NCBI RefSeq assembly: GCF_003217155.1
Contig: NZ_QJSU01000003.1
Location: 186,001-250,000 of the forward strand
DNA length: 64,000 nucleotides
Source of the DNA: Psychrobacter fozii
Lineage (GTDB): Bacteria; Pseudomonadota; Gammaproteobacteria; Pseudomonadales; Moraxellaceae
Reading direction: 5' to 3'
A model generated the notes under the pieces. It was not told the origin of the DNA and did no database searches. It saw only the letters and a list, made by a program, of their open reading frames with translations. Below, piece after piece: positions 45,316 through 53,368 of the stretch (positions are counted from its first letter, which is position 1; each line of letters begins with the position of its first letter). Both the position numbers and the translations under genes were made by a program.

Positions 45316-46053
45316 ATGCCTACTTCTAGACCTATCATCGCTATCGTCTCCTGTCACAAAATGGTGGACGGCCAGCCAGCCCAAGCGGTATATCAAAAAT
45401 ACATCGATGCTATCCAGTATTATGGTGGCAATCCAATATTGCTTCCCTATACGGCTGCTGACAGTGAGAATTTTGATGCATTGGTCGCGTTGGCAGATGG
45501 TATTGTATTGACAGGGAGTTATAGTAATGTCGCGCCGATGCGTTATGGCGCATCGCATGTAGAAGAAAAGCAGGATTTAAATCGTGATGAGCTAAGCTTT
45601 AAACTACTGGCTTATTCAGCGGAATCTGGCACACCTTTACTAGCAGTATGCCGAGGGTTACAAGAGATGAATGTGCATTTCAATGGCACGCTATACCCTG
45701 ATTGGCGTGAAGTAGAAGGGTTCTATGAGCAGCATTTAGAAGACAATACCCAGCCGCTAGAAGTGCAATATCAGCCAGTACATGACGTCATTATTCAGCC
45801 TGAAGGGAAGCTTGCAGCATTTGGTGACGAGTGGCACGTTAACTCGTTACATAAGCAAGCCATCAATAAAGTGGGTGAGGGTTTGTTTGTAGAAGCGCTG
45901 GCACGTGATGGATTGGTAGAGGCGATTAGCTTAATAGAACATCCGTTTATGATTGGTGTACAATGGCATCCTGAGCTGAATTATGCACAAGATGGTTTTT
46001 CCAAATTTTTATTTACGGAATTTATTCACTATGCCAGTCAAACAAAATCCTGA
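45316..46053 (+). CDS. puuD: Gamma-glutamyl-GABA hydrolase
   Basis: A class I glutamine-amidotransferase-like peptidase (C26) of 245 aa that frees GABA from gamma-glutamyl-GABA. The nucleophile is Cys112 in LLAVCRGLQEMNV and the histidine is in GVQWHPEL near the end. The N-terminal PIIAIVSCHKMVDG and the LTGSYSNVAP loop are typical. AGGGAAAA precedes the ATG. The last 23 bases overlap the puuR start, so the two are coupled. Confidence 0.94.
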   Translation: MPTSRPIIAIVSCHKMVDGQPAQAVYQKYIDAIQYYGGNPILLPYTAADSENFDALVALADGIVLTGSYSNVAPMRYGASHVEEKQDLNRDELSFKLLAYSAESGTPLLAVCRGLQEMNVHFNGTLYPDWREVEGFYEQHLEDNTQPLEVQYQPVHDVIIQPEGKLAAFGDEWHVNSLHKQAINKVGEGLFVEALARDGLVEAISLIEHPFMIGVQWHPELNYAQDGFSKFLFTEFIHYASQTKS

Positions 46054-46678
46054 TAACGATATCCCAGAAAATGACGAGATAATCTCTGTTGAAGAACAAG
46101 AGGCGCCTGAATCGGTTGAAAAGCCAGAAGAGAATATCGGTAAAAAAATCAATCAATTGCGCCTTACTAAAGGGTTCTCACAGCGTAAACTAGCGAGACT
46201 GGCAGGACTGACCAATACCTCAATCAGTGCTATCGAGCGTAATAAGGTTAGCCCTGCTGTCAACACGCTAAAAGCGATCTTGCAGGTGCTCGACTCTGAC
46301 CTAAATACCTTTTTTAGTGACGAGTGGAAAGAGCGTAAAGACAGAGTCGTCGTTACGCCAAAAGACCTCATAGAGATTAGTGAGCCAAACAGTCGGGTCT
46401 CCATCAAACAGGTGTTCAATGGCAGTCCGATCAAGAATTTAGGGTTTTTGATCGAGGTTTATCAGCCGAACAGTTCGACTGAAGATAGGATTTCTCATGA
46501 AGGTGAGGAGATTGGTACGGTCATCGAAGGCAAGATTATCATTCGTATCGATGATACTACCTACCTATTAAATGAAGGCGATAGCTACGTGATTAAAACT
46601 TGTCATCCGCATACTTTTATCAATCCAAGCAATGCCATCACTCGCATCGTCAGCGCGCATACGCCAGCGACATATTAA
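46031..46678 (+). CDS. puuR: XRE-cupin regulator of the putrescine genes
   Basis: A 215-aa regulator. After an acidic leader of about 33 residues, the XRE helix-turn-helix is NQLRLTKGFSQRKLARLAGL with SISAIERNKVSPA, and a C-terminal cupin domain follows (HEGEEIGTVIEGKIII, CHPHTFINP). This matches E. coli PuuR, a putrescine-sensing repressor. The start ATG 46031 overlaps puuD. The frame also opens upstream to 45983. It likely represses both the puuA run and puuD. Confidence 0.87.
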   Translation: MPVKQNPDNDIPENDEIISVEEQEAPESVEKPEENIGKKINQLRLTKGFSQRKLARLAGLTNTSISAIERNKVSPAVNTLKAILQVLDSDLNTFFSDEWKERKDRVVVTPKDLIEISEPNSRVSIKQVFNGSPIKNLGFLIEVYQPNSSTEDRISHEGEEIGTVIEGKIIIRIDDTTYLLNEGDSYVIKTCHPHTFINPSNAITRIVSAHTPATY

Positions 46679-46765
46679 TTGGAAGGGTGGCGGCTGGTAA
46701 GAACGGGCACGGAAATATCTATAGGCGTACAGTCAGTAGATAGCTGAATATTTATAACAGGCTTT

Positions 46766-48088
46766 CTAAGTATCTGTCTCTTTTGAGAGGTTGGCTGCTT
46801 CAGAAAGCCTTTTTTTAGCAGGTTCTGTGTTTGCTAGCGAATCGCTATGTTTTGCCCTAGCATCATAAATTTTGGCTTTATTATTTATCGTATTGGCAGT
46901 GGGTTTCAAATACTTCTTAATTCTTCTTACCGCTGCCGCATCGGCTTCAGCTTGCTCTTCTGCCAGCGCCATATCACTTAGATTTTGATAGACATTGAGG
47001 GTTTCCTCAATCATCTCACGCATCGTGAATTTGTTCGTCATCTCAGGACGAGTCACGCTTTCCAACTGGTTTCTAACCGCTTTACAGAGAGAGGTCGCAT
47101 TGTATTTTTTGACCAATCCTTGCGGATAGAGCGGTTGTAGAATTTCGCTAAAGGCCGCTTGATCCCAACCAATGACGGGAGTGCCTAAGTGAATCGCTTG
47201 CAGCGCATTGATACCAATAGACTCTGGCTCATTGGCCAGTGCCATCACGATATTTGCCGCCGATAGCCACTCTCGCATGTCATTGCGCTTGCTACCCACA
47301 TAAGTGATGCGCTCCGCCAGACCTAAGGTATTAGTGCGTTGACGAAAGTCTTCATGCGCCACATCGCCATCTTTATAGTCATCGTCCATGATAATGACAT
47401 GGATATTAGGGAACTGCTCTTGTAGATTACCCAAAATATCAATCAACCACTCTTGACCATATTCATTGCCGATAATGGTTGGAAATATCAGCCACTTTTT
47501 GTGCTCAAGCTCTGGGTATTCTGCAAAGGTGTGACGTAGCCAATAAACTGATGGATTATGCCGATAGGGATAGCGGCGAGTATCAATACCTCGATAGATA
47601 CGTTTGATAATTTTTGGTGCGGTATCTTCACGGCGTAGTCGGTGTTTTAGATAGTTAGTAACACTGTCAGAGACGGTAATAAGCGTGTCGACATTGAGCA
47701 GTGCTTGTGAATATCTATTGATAGGGTAAAAGCCATACATGGTCGAGACCAGTTTTGGCATACGTTTGACACGTGCACGGCGCAATGCTAAATGTACAAT
47801 CCATGCTGGCGTACGCGAGTGCGCATGAATGACGTCGGGCTCGTACTTTTCAATCAAATGGCGTAGTGGGGCAACTTGGAGTAGTGATAACCAAGACTTT
47901 TTATTCATTTGTAATTGGTGATAGATATTGCCGTCACGCTTGAGGCGTCTGACCAAATCATTGTCTTCATCAGCGCTTGAGACGATGATAGAGGTATGTC
48001 CATTTTTGACCAATGCGCGCCCAAGATGAAAAATACCGCGCTCGGATTCATCATGCTTCAAAGACGACAGTAAGCGCATAACTTTCAT
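46766..48088 (-). CDS. Glycosyltransferase family 4
   Basis: A 440-aa GT-B fold sugar transferase. The N-terminal domain starts KVMRLLSSLKHDESERGIFHLG and has the YEPDVIHAHSRTPAW segment. The C-terminal donor domain has NIVMALANEPESIGINALQAIHLGTPVIG. Such enzymes build lipopolysaccharide or capsule sugars, and the donor and acceptor are unknown. The last 60 residues (AEEQAEADAAAVRRIK...) are polar and charged. It stands without other polysaccharide genes nearby. The start may be ATG 48088 or 48079; a GTG at 48103 is also possible. Confidence 0.83.
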   Translation of the reverse strand: MKVMRLLSSLKHDESERGIFHLGRALVKNGHTSIIVSSADEDNDLVRRLKRDGNIYHQLQMNKKSWLSLLQVAPLRHLIEKYEPDVIHAHSRTPAWIVHLALRRARVKRMPKLVSTMYGFYPINRYSQALLNVDTLITVSDSVTNYLKHRLRREDTAPKIIKRIYRGIDTRRYPYRHNPSVYWLRHTFAEYPELEHKKWLIFPTIIGNEYGQEWLIDILGNLQEQFPNIHVIIMDDDYKDGDVAHEDFRQRTNTLGLAERITYVGSKRNDMREWLSAANIVMALANEPESIGINALQAIHLGTPVIGWDQAAFSEILQPLYPQGLVKKYNATSLCKAVRNQLESVTRPEMTNKFTMREMIEETLNVYQNLSDMALAEEQAEADAAAVRRIKKYLKPTANTINNKAKIYDARAKHSDSLANTEPAKKRLSEAANLSKETDT

Positions 48089-48231
48089 AATAGCGTCGAT
48101 CACAGGTTAGTAATATCAAGTTGCTATTGTCAGTTAAAAGCGGTAAAAACTCAACCATCAAGGTAAAGTTAAAGCGTTTGTTTTTTAGAGCAATGAATAA
48201 GGCTGCCGTATATATATAACGCTTAAAATGC

Positions 48232-49104
48232 TTAGCGACGTTTTTGTAGATGCTCAGCATTGGGCAGTACTTGTTTTTCGCTCAAGTATTTCCAATAGCG
48301 TTGTGGTAGGTACTGCTTGTGCAAACGTGGGTTTTTACGCTCTTTAATATTGACATTGGTAAAATATCCTTGCCAAAATTTCTGATAACGTTGCTCATAT
48401 TCGCTATGAATACTGGCAGGATTACGCAATACCGCATCATCAAGGTTAGTAATGGTTTGCAGTGCGGCAGGGCGTGACGGTGTGCTTTGGTTTTTGTCAT
48501 AATAAATCCCAAATCCGCGACTGATGTCATAAATCGCCCAATGCTGATCTTGGTAACGCTGACGAAAGTGCTCGCCAATCAAGGGCAATACATTAAAATC
48601 AGGCTCTACTCGCGCAAAATATATATCGTCAGTGGTATGCTCAAAACGCACAAACGCTTCCATGCGGTGCTTTTCACGACCCACAGATTTGACCGTCTGC
48701 ACCAATTCAAGGACGTTTAAATTACCCAAATCTTGCATAATAGAACGGCTAGGGTAGTCAATGGCATATTTCGCGACTTGAAATAGAGTGGTGCCGATAT
48801 TGCCTTTTTCGGATAAAAATCCCCAAAGCATATTGCGCATACCTGAGCGCCCCAATAGCTTGTTCAGTTTTGTGAGGACACGCTCGGCCTTGTCTTCGTC
48901 AGTTGTCACGCTGGTTGCTTGAGCAATCAATGAGGGTATATAACAATCTTGCGCTATGAGCTGTAATGCTGAGTCGTGTTGTATTTTGTGCTCATAGGCG
49001 TAATAGACTGCACTCAACCAACCTTCAAAACTTGGCTCATAAATGATGATGCTGTGTGTCAATTGACCGACGGAGTAGGTTTGGTTTTGAGTAAGTGCTG
49101 ACAT
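48232..49104 (-). CDS. TIGR03915-type putative DNA repair protein (DUF4130)
   Basis: A 290-aa protein. The middle and end (DLGNLNVLELVQTVKSVGREKHRMEAF, EPDFNVLPLIGEHFRQRY, YDISRGFGIYYD, RNPRLHKQYLPQRYWKYLSE) match the family found together with a radical SAM protein and proposed to act in DNA repair or modification. The activity is unknown. The radical SAM partner lies 80 bases upstream, so the pair is probably one operon. An N-terminal domain of about 100 residues precedes the conserved part. Confidence 0.85.
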   Translation of the reverse strand: MSALTQNQTYSVGQLTHSIIIYEPSFEGWLSAVYYAYEHKIQHDSALQLIAQDCYIPSLIAQATSVTTDEDKAERVLTKLNKLLGRSGMRNMLWGFLSEKGNIGTTLFQVAKYAIDYPSRSIMQDLGNLNVLELVQTVKSVGREKHRMEAFVRFEHTTDDIYFARVEPDFNVLPLIGEHFRQRYQDQHWAIYDISRGFGIYYDKNQSTPSRPAALQTITNLDDAVLRNPASIHSEYEQRYQKFWQGYFTNVNIKERKNPRLHKQYLPQRYWKYLSEKQVLPNAEHLQKRR

Positions 49105-49184
49105 TATCTGTCCTCAATATCTATCAAAAATACAGGTGCGAAGCGATAACCTTACTATTACTAGCTCCTGTTTTTATATAAACT

Positions 49185-50453
49185 CTAAAATAAGGCAAGC
49201 TGCCCACTACGTTGGTCTTTAAATTTGGTTTGTGTTTGCGCCAGTACATATTGTCGGAAGTTATCGCGGGTCAAATGAGCAAGGTGCTCGTTTTTACCTG
49301 TCGTTGCGATAAAGTATTTGGCACGATTGACCGCCGCTCCCATCTTTTTGAGATGGTACAACGTCAGCTGATTAAACTTGCGCGCTTTCACTATTTTTTT
49401 AGCCGTTTTAGTACCAATACCGGGTATACGGACAATCATCTCGTAGCTGGCAGTTTGGATATTAACGGGAAAATGCTCGCGATGACGTATCGCCCACGCC
49501 AGTTTTGGGTCGCAATCTAGATCCAAGAATGGCGAGTCAGGCTCAACGATTTCATGCGCGCCAAACCCATAAAAACGCATCAGCCAATCTGCCTGATAAA
49601 GGCGATTTTCACGCACCATAGGCACCGGCGTTCCAATCGCTGGCAAGCGATTGTCAGACAGCATCGGTACATAGCCAGAGTAGTAGACACGCTTGAGATC
49701 ATACGTTTTATAAAAATGACTCGATAGCTGAATCACTTGTAAATCAGTCTCGTTACTAGCGCCAACAATCATCTGACTGGTTTGACCTGCGGGTACAAAT
49801 TTCGGTGCTTTCTTATGGGTTTTACGACTTTCTTTGATAGTAATTATTTCAGTTTTAACCGTTTCCATTGGCGCTTTTAATTCATCATGTGACTTCTCTG
49901 GTGCTAGTAAAGCCAATCCTGATTTGGTCGGAATTTCGATATTAACGCTTAAGCGGTCAGCGTAAAGCCCTGCTTCTAACAGCAGCTCTTTTGATGCACC
50001 CGGAATAGTTTTTAAGTGGATATAGCCGTTAAAACGCTCACGGGTACGTAATATCTTAGCAACTTCGACCAGTCGCTCCATCGTATAGTCGCCACTTTTA
50101 AAAATACCAGAGCTGAGAAACAGTCCCTCGATATAGTTGCGGCGATAAAACTGCATGGTCAAGTCAACCACTTCTTCGACGCTAAAAGCGGCGCGCGGCG
50201 TATCATTGCTTTTGCGTGAGGTACAGTAAGCACAATCATAAATACAATGATTGGTTAAGAGGATTTTTAATAAGCTGACGCAGCGGCCATCTTCGGTATA
50301 GCTATGACAGATGCCAGTCGCTGAGGCATCACCGAGACCGCCGCCTTGGTTTTTGCGGGTACCAGCGGAAGAGGAGCAAGAAACGTCATATTTAGCAGCA
50401 TCTGCTAAGATGTTGAGCTTACCCTGTAGTCGTTCATAATTGATGGTTGCCAT
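49185..50453 (-). CDS. Putative DNA modification/repair radical SAM protein (TIGR03916-type)
   Basis: A 422-aa radical S-adenosylmethionine protein. The [4Fe-4S] motif is CIYDCAYC (C70, C74, C77). Cysteines at SCSSS (near 26), ICH and RCVS lie upstream. Conserved segments are FLSSGIFKSGDYTMERL and LKTIPGASKELL. A helix-hairpin-helix (IVRIPGIGTKTAKKIV) near residue 350 suggests DNA binding. The family is known only as the partner of DUF4130 proteins. The ATG at 50453 is preceded by weak signals. Confidence 0.87.
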   Translation of the reverse strand: MATINYERLQGKLNILADAAKYDVSCSSSAGTRKNQGGGLGDASATGICHSYTEDGRCVSLLKILLTNHCIYDCAYCTSRKSNDTPRAAFSVEEVVDLTMQFYRRNYIEGLFLSSGIFKSGDYTMERLVEVAKILRTRERFNGYIHLKTIPGASKELLLEAGLYADRLSVNIEIPTKSGLALLAPEKSHDELKAPMETVKTEIITIKESRKTHKKAPKFVPAGQTSQMIVGASNETDLQVIQLSSHFYKTYDLKRVYYSGYVPMLSDNRLPAIGTPVPMVRENRLYQADWLMRFYGFGAHEIVEPDSPFLDLDCDPKLAWAIRHREHFPVNIQTASYEMIVRIPGIGTKTAKKIVKARKFNQLTLYHLKKMGAAVNRAKYFIATTGKNEHLAHLTRDNFRQYVLAQTQTKFKDQRSGQLALF

Positions 50454-50629
50454 AAGCGGTATTTACCAATGCATTAATGAAAGACTATTTTAACAAAATT
50501 AGCGTTAAGTCATTGTAATCATAGCTAAAATCAAGAAGGTAAACGACAACTGTTGTCGCCTTATCTGTGCATATTCCCCGTTCTTTTTTAGATAAGTTTT
50601 AGTATATGTATATTGAGGTTGGTTGTGGT

Positions 50630-51205
50630 TTATACGAAAAATTTCTCGTCTAATAATCCAATGATTAAGCCACCTACAACACCCAAAATACTAAGCAATA
50701 GGAGGGGAATAGCCAGTATCGTCAGTACCTGTGACTGGCTTTTTTTAACCTCGATAGAGTATCGGTTCAAATCAATGTCTGCCAAAGGTATGGCATTTCC
50801 TGAAATTGCTTGCAGTCTTGAGGTGCTCGACCCTGGCACTAGCTTCAATTCGTAATGACCAGCTTCCGCCCGAAAGGTGAAAAGCTCCATTTTACCAGTG
50901 GCAAAATTATTTGAGCGTGGAGACAGTATTGAGGGATTAAGCTTAATCTCTTTGCCAGTAGATGTACTTGATATATGAGGTCGGAACTGAGCCAGTGGCG
51001 TTTTTTTAAACACAGGACCTTTGTGCCAAATGGCATAAACACCGGATTTCGGGATAGTGAAACTACCAACGTTATCATGGTAGGGCAGCGATAATAATAC
51101 GTCACCATTGAAAGCGTTTCTCAGCAGTTTTATTGCTTTGAATACTGTAAATATGCCCACGGGAACAATGAGGAATAAGAGTATTTTAATGGACAGTATG
51201 CTCAT
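50630..51205 (-). CDS. Hypothetical two-span membrane protein
   Basis: A 191-aa protein. One hydrophobic segment is at the N terminus (ILLFLIVPVGIFTVF) and one at the C terminus (VLTILAIPLLLLSILGVVGGLIIGLL). Between them lies an extracytoplasmic-type domain of about 135 residues with many beta-prone stretches (GVYAIWHKGPVF, MELFTFRAEAGHYELKLVPGS). I do not recognise it. GAGGAA precedes the ATG. It is downstream of the 345-aa exported protein, separated by a terminator. Confidence 0.65.
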   Translation of the reverse strand: MSILSIKILLFLIVPVGIFTVFKAIKLLRNAFNGDVLLSLPYHDNVGSFTIPKSGVYAIWHKGPVFKKTPLAQFRPHISSTSTGKEIKLNPSILSPRSNNFATGKMELFTFRAEAGHYELKLVPGSSTSRLQAISGNAIPLADIDLNRYSIEVKKSQSQVLTILAIPLLLLSILGVVGGLIIGLLDEKFFV

Positions 51206-51248
51206 TATTTATATTCCTCAATGATTGAAAACTTGGCAATTTAAAAGA

Positions 51249-51284
51249 AGGTCTTGCCGGCTAGAAAGTTAGCCAGTAAGACCT
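51249..51284 (-). terminator. Hairpin terminator after the 345-aa gene
   Basis: Stem AGGTCTT with AAGACCT and an inner GGCTA-TAGCC. On the minus strand it is followed by TCTTTT. Confidence 0.7.
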
Positions 51285-51317
51285 CATAAAATTTATTAAA
51301 CAACCACGGCCTAGTTT

Positions 51318-52355
51318 TTATTGTACCTTAGCACGTATCACTACAGTCTGGCTTGCACTGGCATCTAGATTGACCAAGTCCCATTTAAGAGCAGAGTAGT
51401 TTACTTGTGTCGCTGCCGTATCACTCATCGGTTGAACCACTTGATAGCTGTTGCCGTCCGTGGTTGCCAGGGTTGGTAGTAGACTGTTCAACGATAGCAA
51501 CTGGATGCCATTTGGTAATGACACCATCGCATTGATACCGTTTACTAGTTGATTGGTGGTATTGGTATAAGTGGTGTGGTACTCAATGATATCGCCCTGA
51601 GCAATGTGATTGGCAGGTACGGCTATTTCACGGCCTTCTTTGTTCTTTAATATTTTCATGACCTTAGTTTTTGCATTGACGACATCAGGCTTACTAAAGC
51701 TTGGGGTCAGTTGTAGAGTCTCTAAAGAAACTGTCTTAGCAGTTTGATCGGTAAAGGTTGGGCTAATCGCTGACTGGTTAAGCGTTGATTGATTGAGCGT
51801 CGATTGACCAAGCGTTGATGAGCTGGTCATGACTTGAATAGCGGTTGATGCATTCATCACTGGCAATTGAGTAGCGGACGCGACAGGCAGGACTTGCTTT
51901 ACGTTATTGAGTGGTGTGGTGATAACGTTCACTTTGGTGACGGCATTGGTCCCCTGATTGGTCACAGGCACACTTGTGACGGTGGTGCTGGCTTGAGAGA
52001 TGGTAGTATCGTTTGTACTATTACTGACACTCTGACACTCTGACACTCTGACACTCTGACGAACGACATAGCTTGGAGTTGTTGTTACTTGCGTCACAGC
52101 GTAAGGCATGCCGTCCTGCATGGTGATGCCATTAGGTGTTGCAGTGATAGTCGCGGTGTTGCCATCAGTGTACTGCTCAACCACAGTCGTACTGCCGCTA
52201 GCTGATTGATTAATGCTTATTTCAGGCGCAGCATGTGCTGAGGATACGGCAAGTAAAGTGCCTGCGACAATCGAAGAAATAGCAGTGGCTATTGATGTTT
52301 TTTGCACCGCTATTTTTTTGGTAGTAACCAGTGATGCTGCAAAATCCATATTCAT
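51318..52355 (-). CDS. Exported DUF11-like protein with phase-variable repeat tract
   Basis: A 345-aa protein with a signal peptide ending AHA (cleavage after residue 42). The mature part is rich in Ser, Thr, Asn, Gln and Val. It has a peptide repeat (STLGQSTLNQSTLNQSAIS) in the middle, and the last 120 residues contain a DUF11-like domain (GDIIEYHTTYTNTTNQLVNG, MVSLPNGIQLL). It is probably in the periplasm or on the surface, and its function is unknown. An 8-bp repeat at 52025-52060 lies inside the coding region near residues 98-110 and is in frame in this sequence. AAGGAG precedes the ATG. Downstream are a terminator and the 191-aa membrane protein gene. Confidence 0.72.
   Translation of the reverse strand: MNMDFAASLVTTKKIAVQKTSIATAISSIVAGTLLAVSSAHAAPEISINQSASGSTTVVEQYTDGNTATITATPNGITMQDGMPYAVTQVTTTPSYVVRQSVRVSECQSVSNSTNDTTISQASTTVTSVPVTNQGTNAVTKVNVITTPLNNVKQVLPVASATQLPVMNASTAIQVMTSSSTLGQSTLNQSTLNQSAISPTFTDQTAKTVSLETLQLTPSFSKPDVVNAKTKVMKILKNKEGREIAVPANHIAQGDIIEYHTTYTNTTNQLVNGINAMVSLPNGIQLLSLNSLLPTLATTDGNSYQVVQPMSDTAATQVNYSALKWDLVNLDASASQTVVIRAKVQ
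52025..52060 (-). repeat. Octanucleotide tandem repeat inside the exported protein gene
   Basis: TGACACTC occurs four times in a row (52025-52056) and half a fifth (TGAC). The unit is 8 bases, so gain or loss of one unit changes the frame. On the minus strand the current frame reads QSVRVSECQSVS. A shift one way meets TAA at once, and the other way meets TGA after about 21 codons. Confidence 0.9.
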
Positions 52356-52414
52356 AAAAGACTCCTTAAAAATAATAGTAAGTGAAGCAATATTAGATCA
52401 CGTGTAAACAAAAA

Positions 52415-52458
52415 ACCCTCGTTATTTGACACTATAGCGCATGTCAAATAACGAGGGT
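52415..52458 (-). terminator. Rho-independent terminator after greA
   Basis: A perfect 16-bp stem, ACCCTCGTTATTTGAC with GTCAAATAACGAGGGT, and a 12-base loop. On the minus strand it is followed by TTTTTT. Confidence 0.9.
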
Positions 52459-52539
52459 ATCAGTATTTATAATAGCCAATCTCAATCATTCAGCCATCAT
52501 TATTTTTCGTAAGATGTTAGGCCAAATGATGGAGCGATA

Positions 52540-53016
52540 CTAGTTGTATATGACTTTCATAATTTCATATTCGACCACGCCTTTTGGCGTTTCAATACGG
52601 GCTTCATCGCCTTCAGACTTACCGATAAGACCACGAGCAATTGGTGAATTGACAGAGATTTTACCAGCTTTAAAGTCCGCTTCATCGTCACCAACGATTT
52701 GGTATTGTTTTTCTTCTTCAGTGTCCATATTTTCGATAATGACGCTCACACCGAATACAACGCGACCTTCTTGTGGTAGTGTTGAAGGATCGATAACTTG
52801 CGCGCCGCCAAGCTTGGCTTCTATATCACGGATACGCGCTTCACAAAAACCTTGTTGCTCACGGGCTGCATGGTATTCAGCATTTTCTTTTAGATCACCA
52901 TGTTCGCGAGCTTCAGCGATAGAAGCCGTGATGCGTGGACGGTCGATACTTTTTAACTGTTTTAATTCGGCTTCTAAAGCCTCATGTCCTTGCGGAGTCA
53001 TGGGATAACGTTGCAT
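52540..53016 (-). CDS. greA: Transcription elongation factor GreA
   Basis: Helps RNA polymerase leave arrested states by stimulating cleavage of the transcript end. The 158-aa protein is complete: N-terminal coiled coil with [16 protein letters not shown] and [20 protein letters not shown] (tip acidic residues), then a C-terminal FKBP-like domain with [30 protein letters not shown] precedes the ATG. It has its own terminator and a hairpin in the leader. It follows carB, as in many gammaproteobacteria. Confidence 0.97.
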   Translation of the reverse strand: MQRYPMTPQGHEALEAELKQLKSIDRPRITASIAEAREHGDLKENAEYHAAREQQGFCEARIRDIEAKLGGAQVIDPSTLPQEGRVVFGVSVIIENMDTEEEKQYQIVGDDEADFKAGKISVNSPIARGLIGKSEGDEARIETPKGVVEYEIMKVIYN

Positions 53017-53041
53017 GTTTTTTCCTTAAACCAATAACACC

Positions 53042-53079
53042 ACACCATCTCCTACTCTTAGTAAATAGTGAGATGGTGT
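53042..53079 (-). promoter_or_regulatory. Hairpin in the greA leader
   Basis: A perfect 10-bp stem, ACACCATCTC and GAGATGGTGT, 26 bases before the greA start. There is no T run on the minus strand, so it is not an ordinary terminator. It may be an attenuator or mRNA stability element. The rest of the 53017-53368 spacer holds only the carB terminator. Confidence 0.45.
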
Positions 53080-53201
53080 TGGGATTATTGCAATGGGTAT
53101 AAAATATAAAAAGAGAGTGGTTGAGGCTGCATAACTAGCATACGAGTGGTTATGTATGAGCGTATTTATGCTCCGCTAATGCACACTTAACCTTACGTAA
53201 T

Positions 53202-53237
53202 AAAAAGCATAGTCGCCGTTTAGCCACTATGCTTTTT
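53202..53237 (-). terminator. Rho-independent terminator after carB
   Basis: A perfect 12-bp stem, AAAAAGCATAGT with ACTATGCTTTTT, and a 12-base loop, with TTTTT on both strands. It separates carB from greA. Confidence 0.88.
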
Positions 53238-53368
53238 GGGTCTGTCTTTTCAAAGGTATTGTCTGACTAAAGCATTACTGTCATATAAAAACCAATTTCG
53301 AATGAGCTTTTACATTAGCCTAACGGTTATGCTTAATCTACTGAAATTATTCAATCAAGTCAATAGAG

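Noticed and set aside
52025-52060. Short tandem repeats here and at 33710-33769 as CRISPR arrays.
   Set aside because: Units are 8 and 15 bases without spacers, and no cas genes are present.
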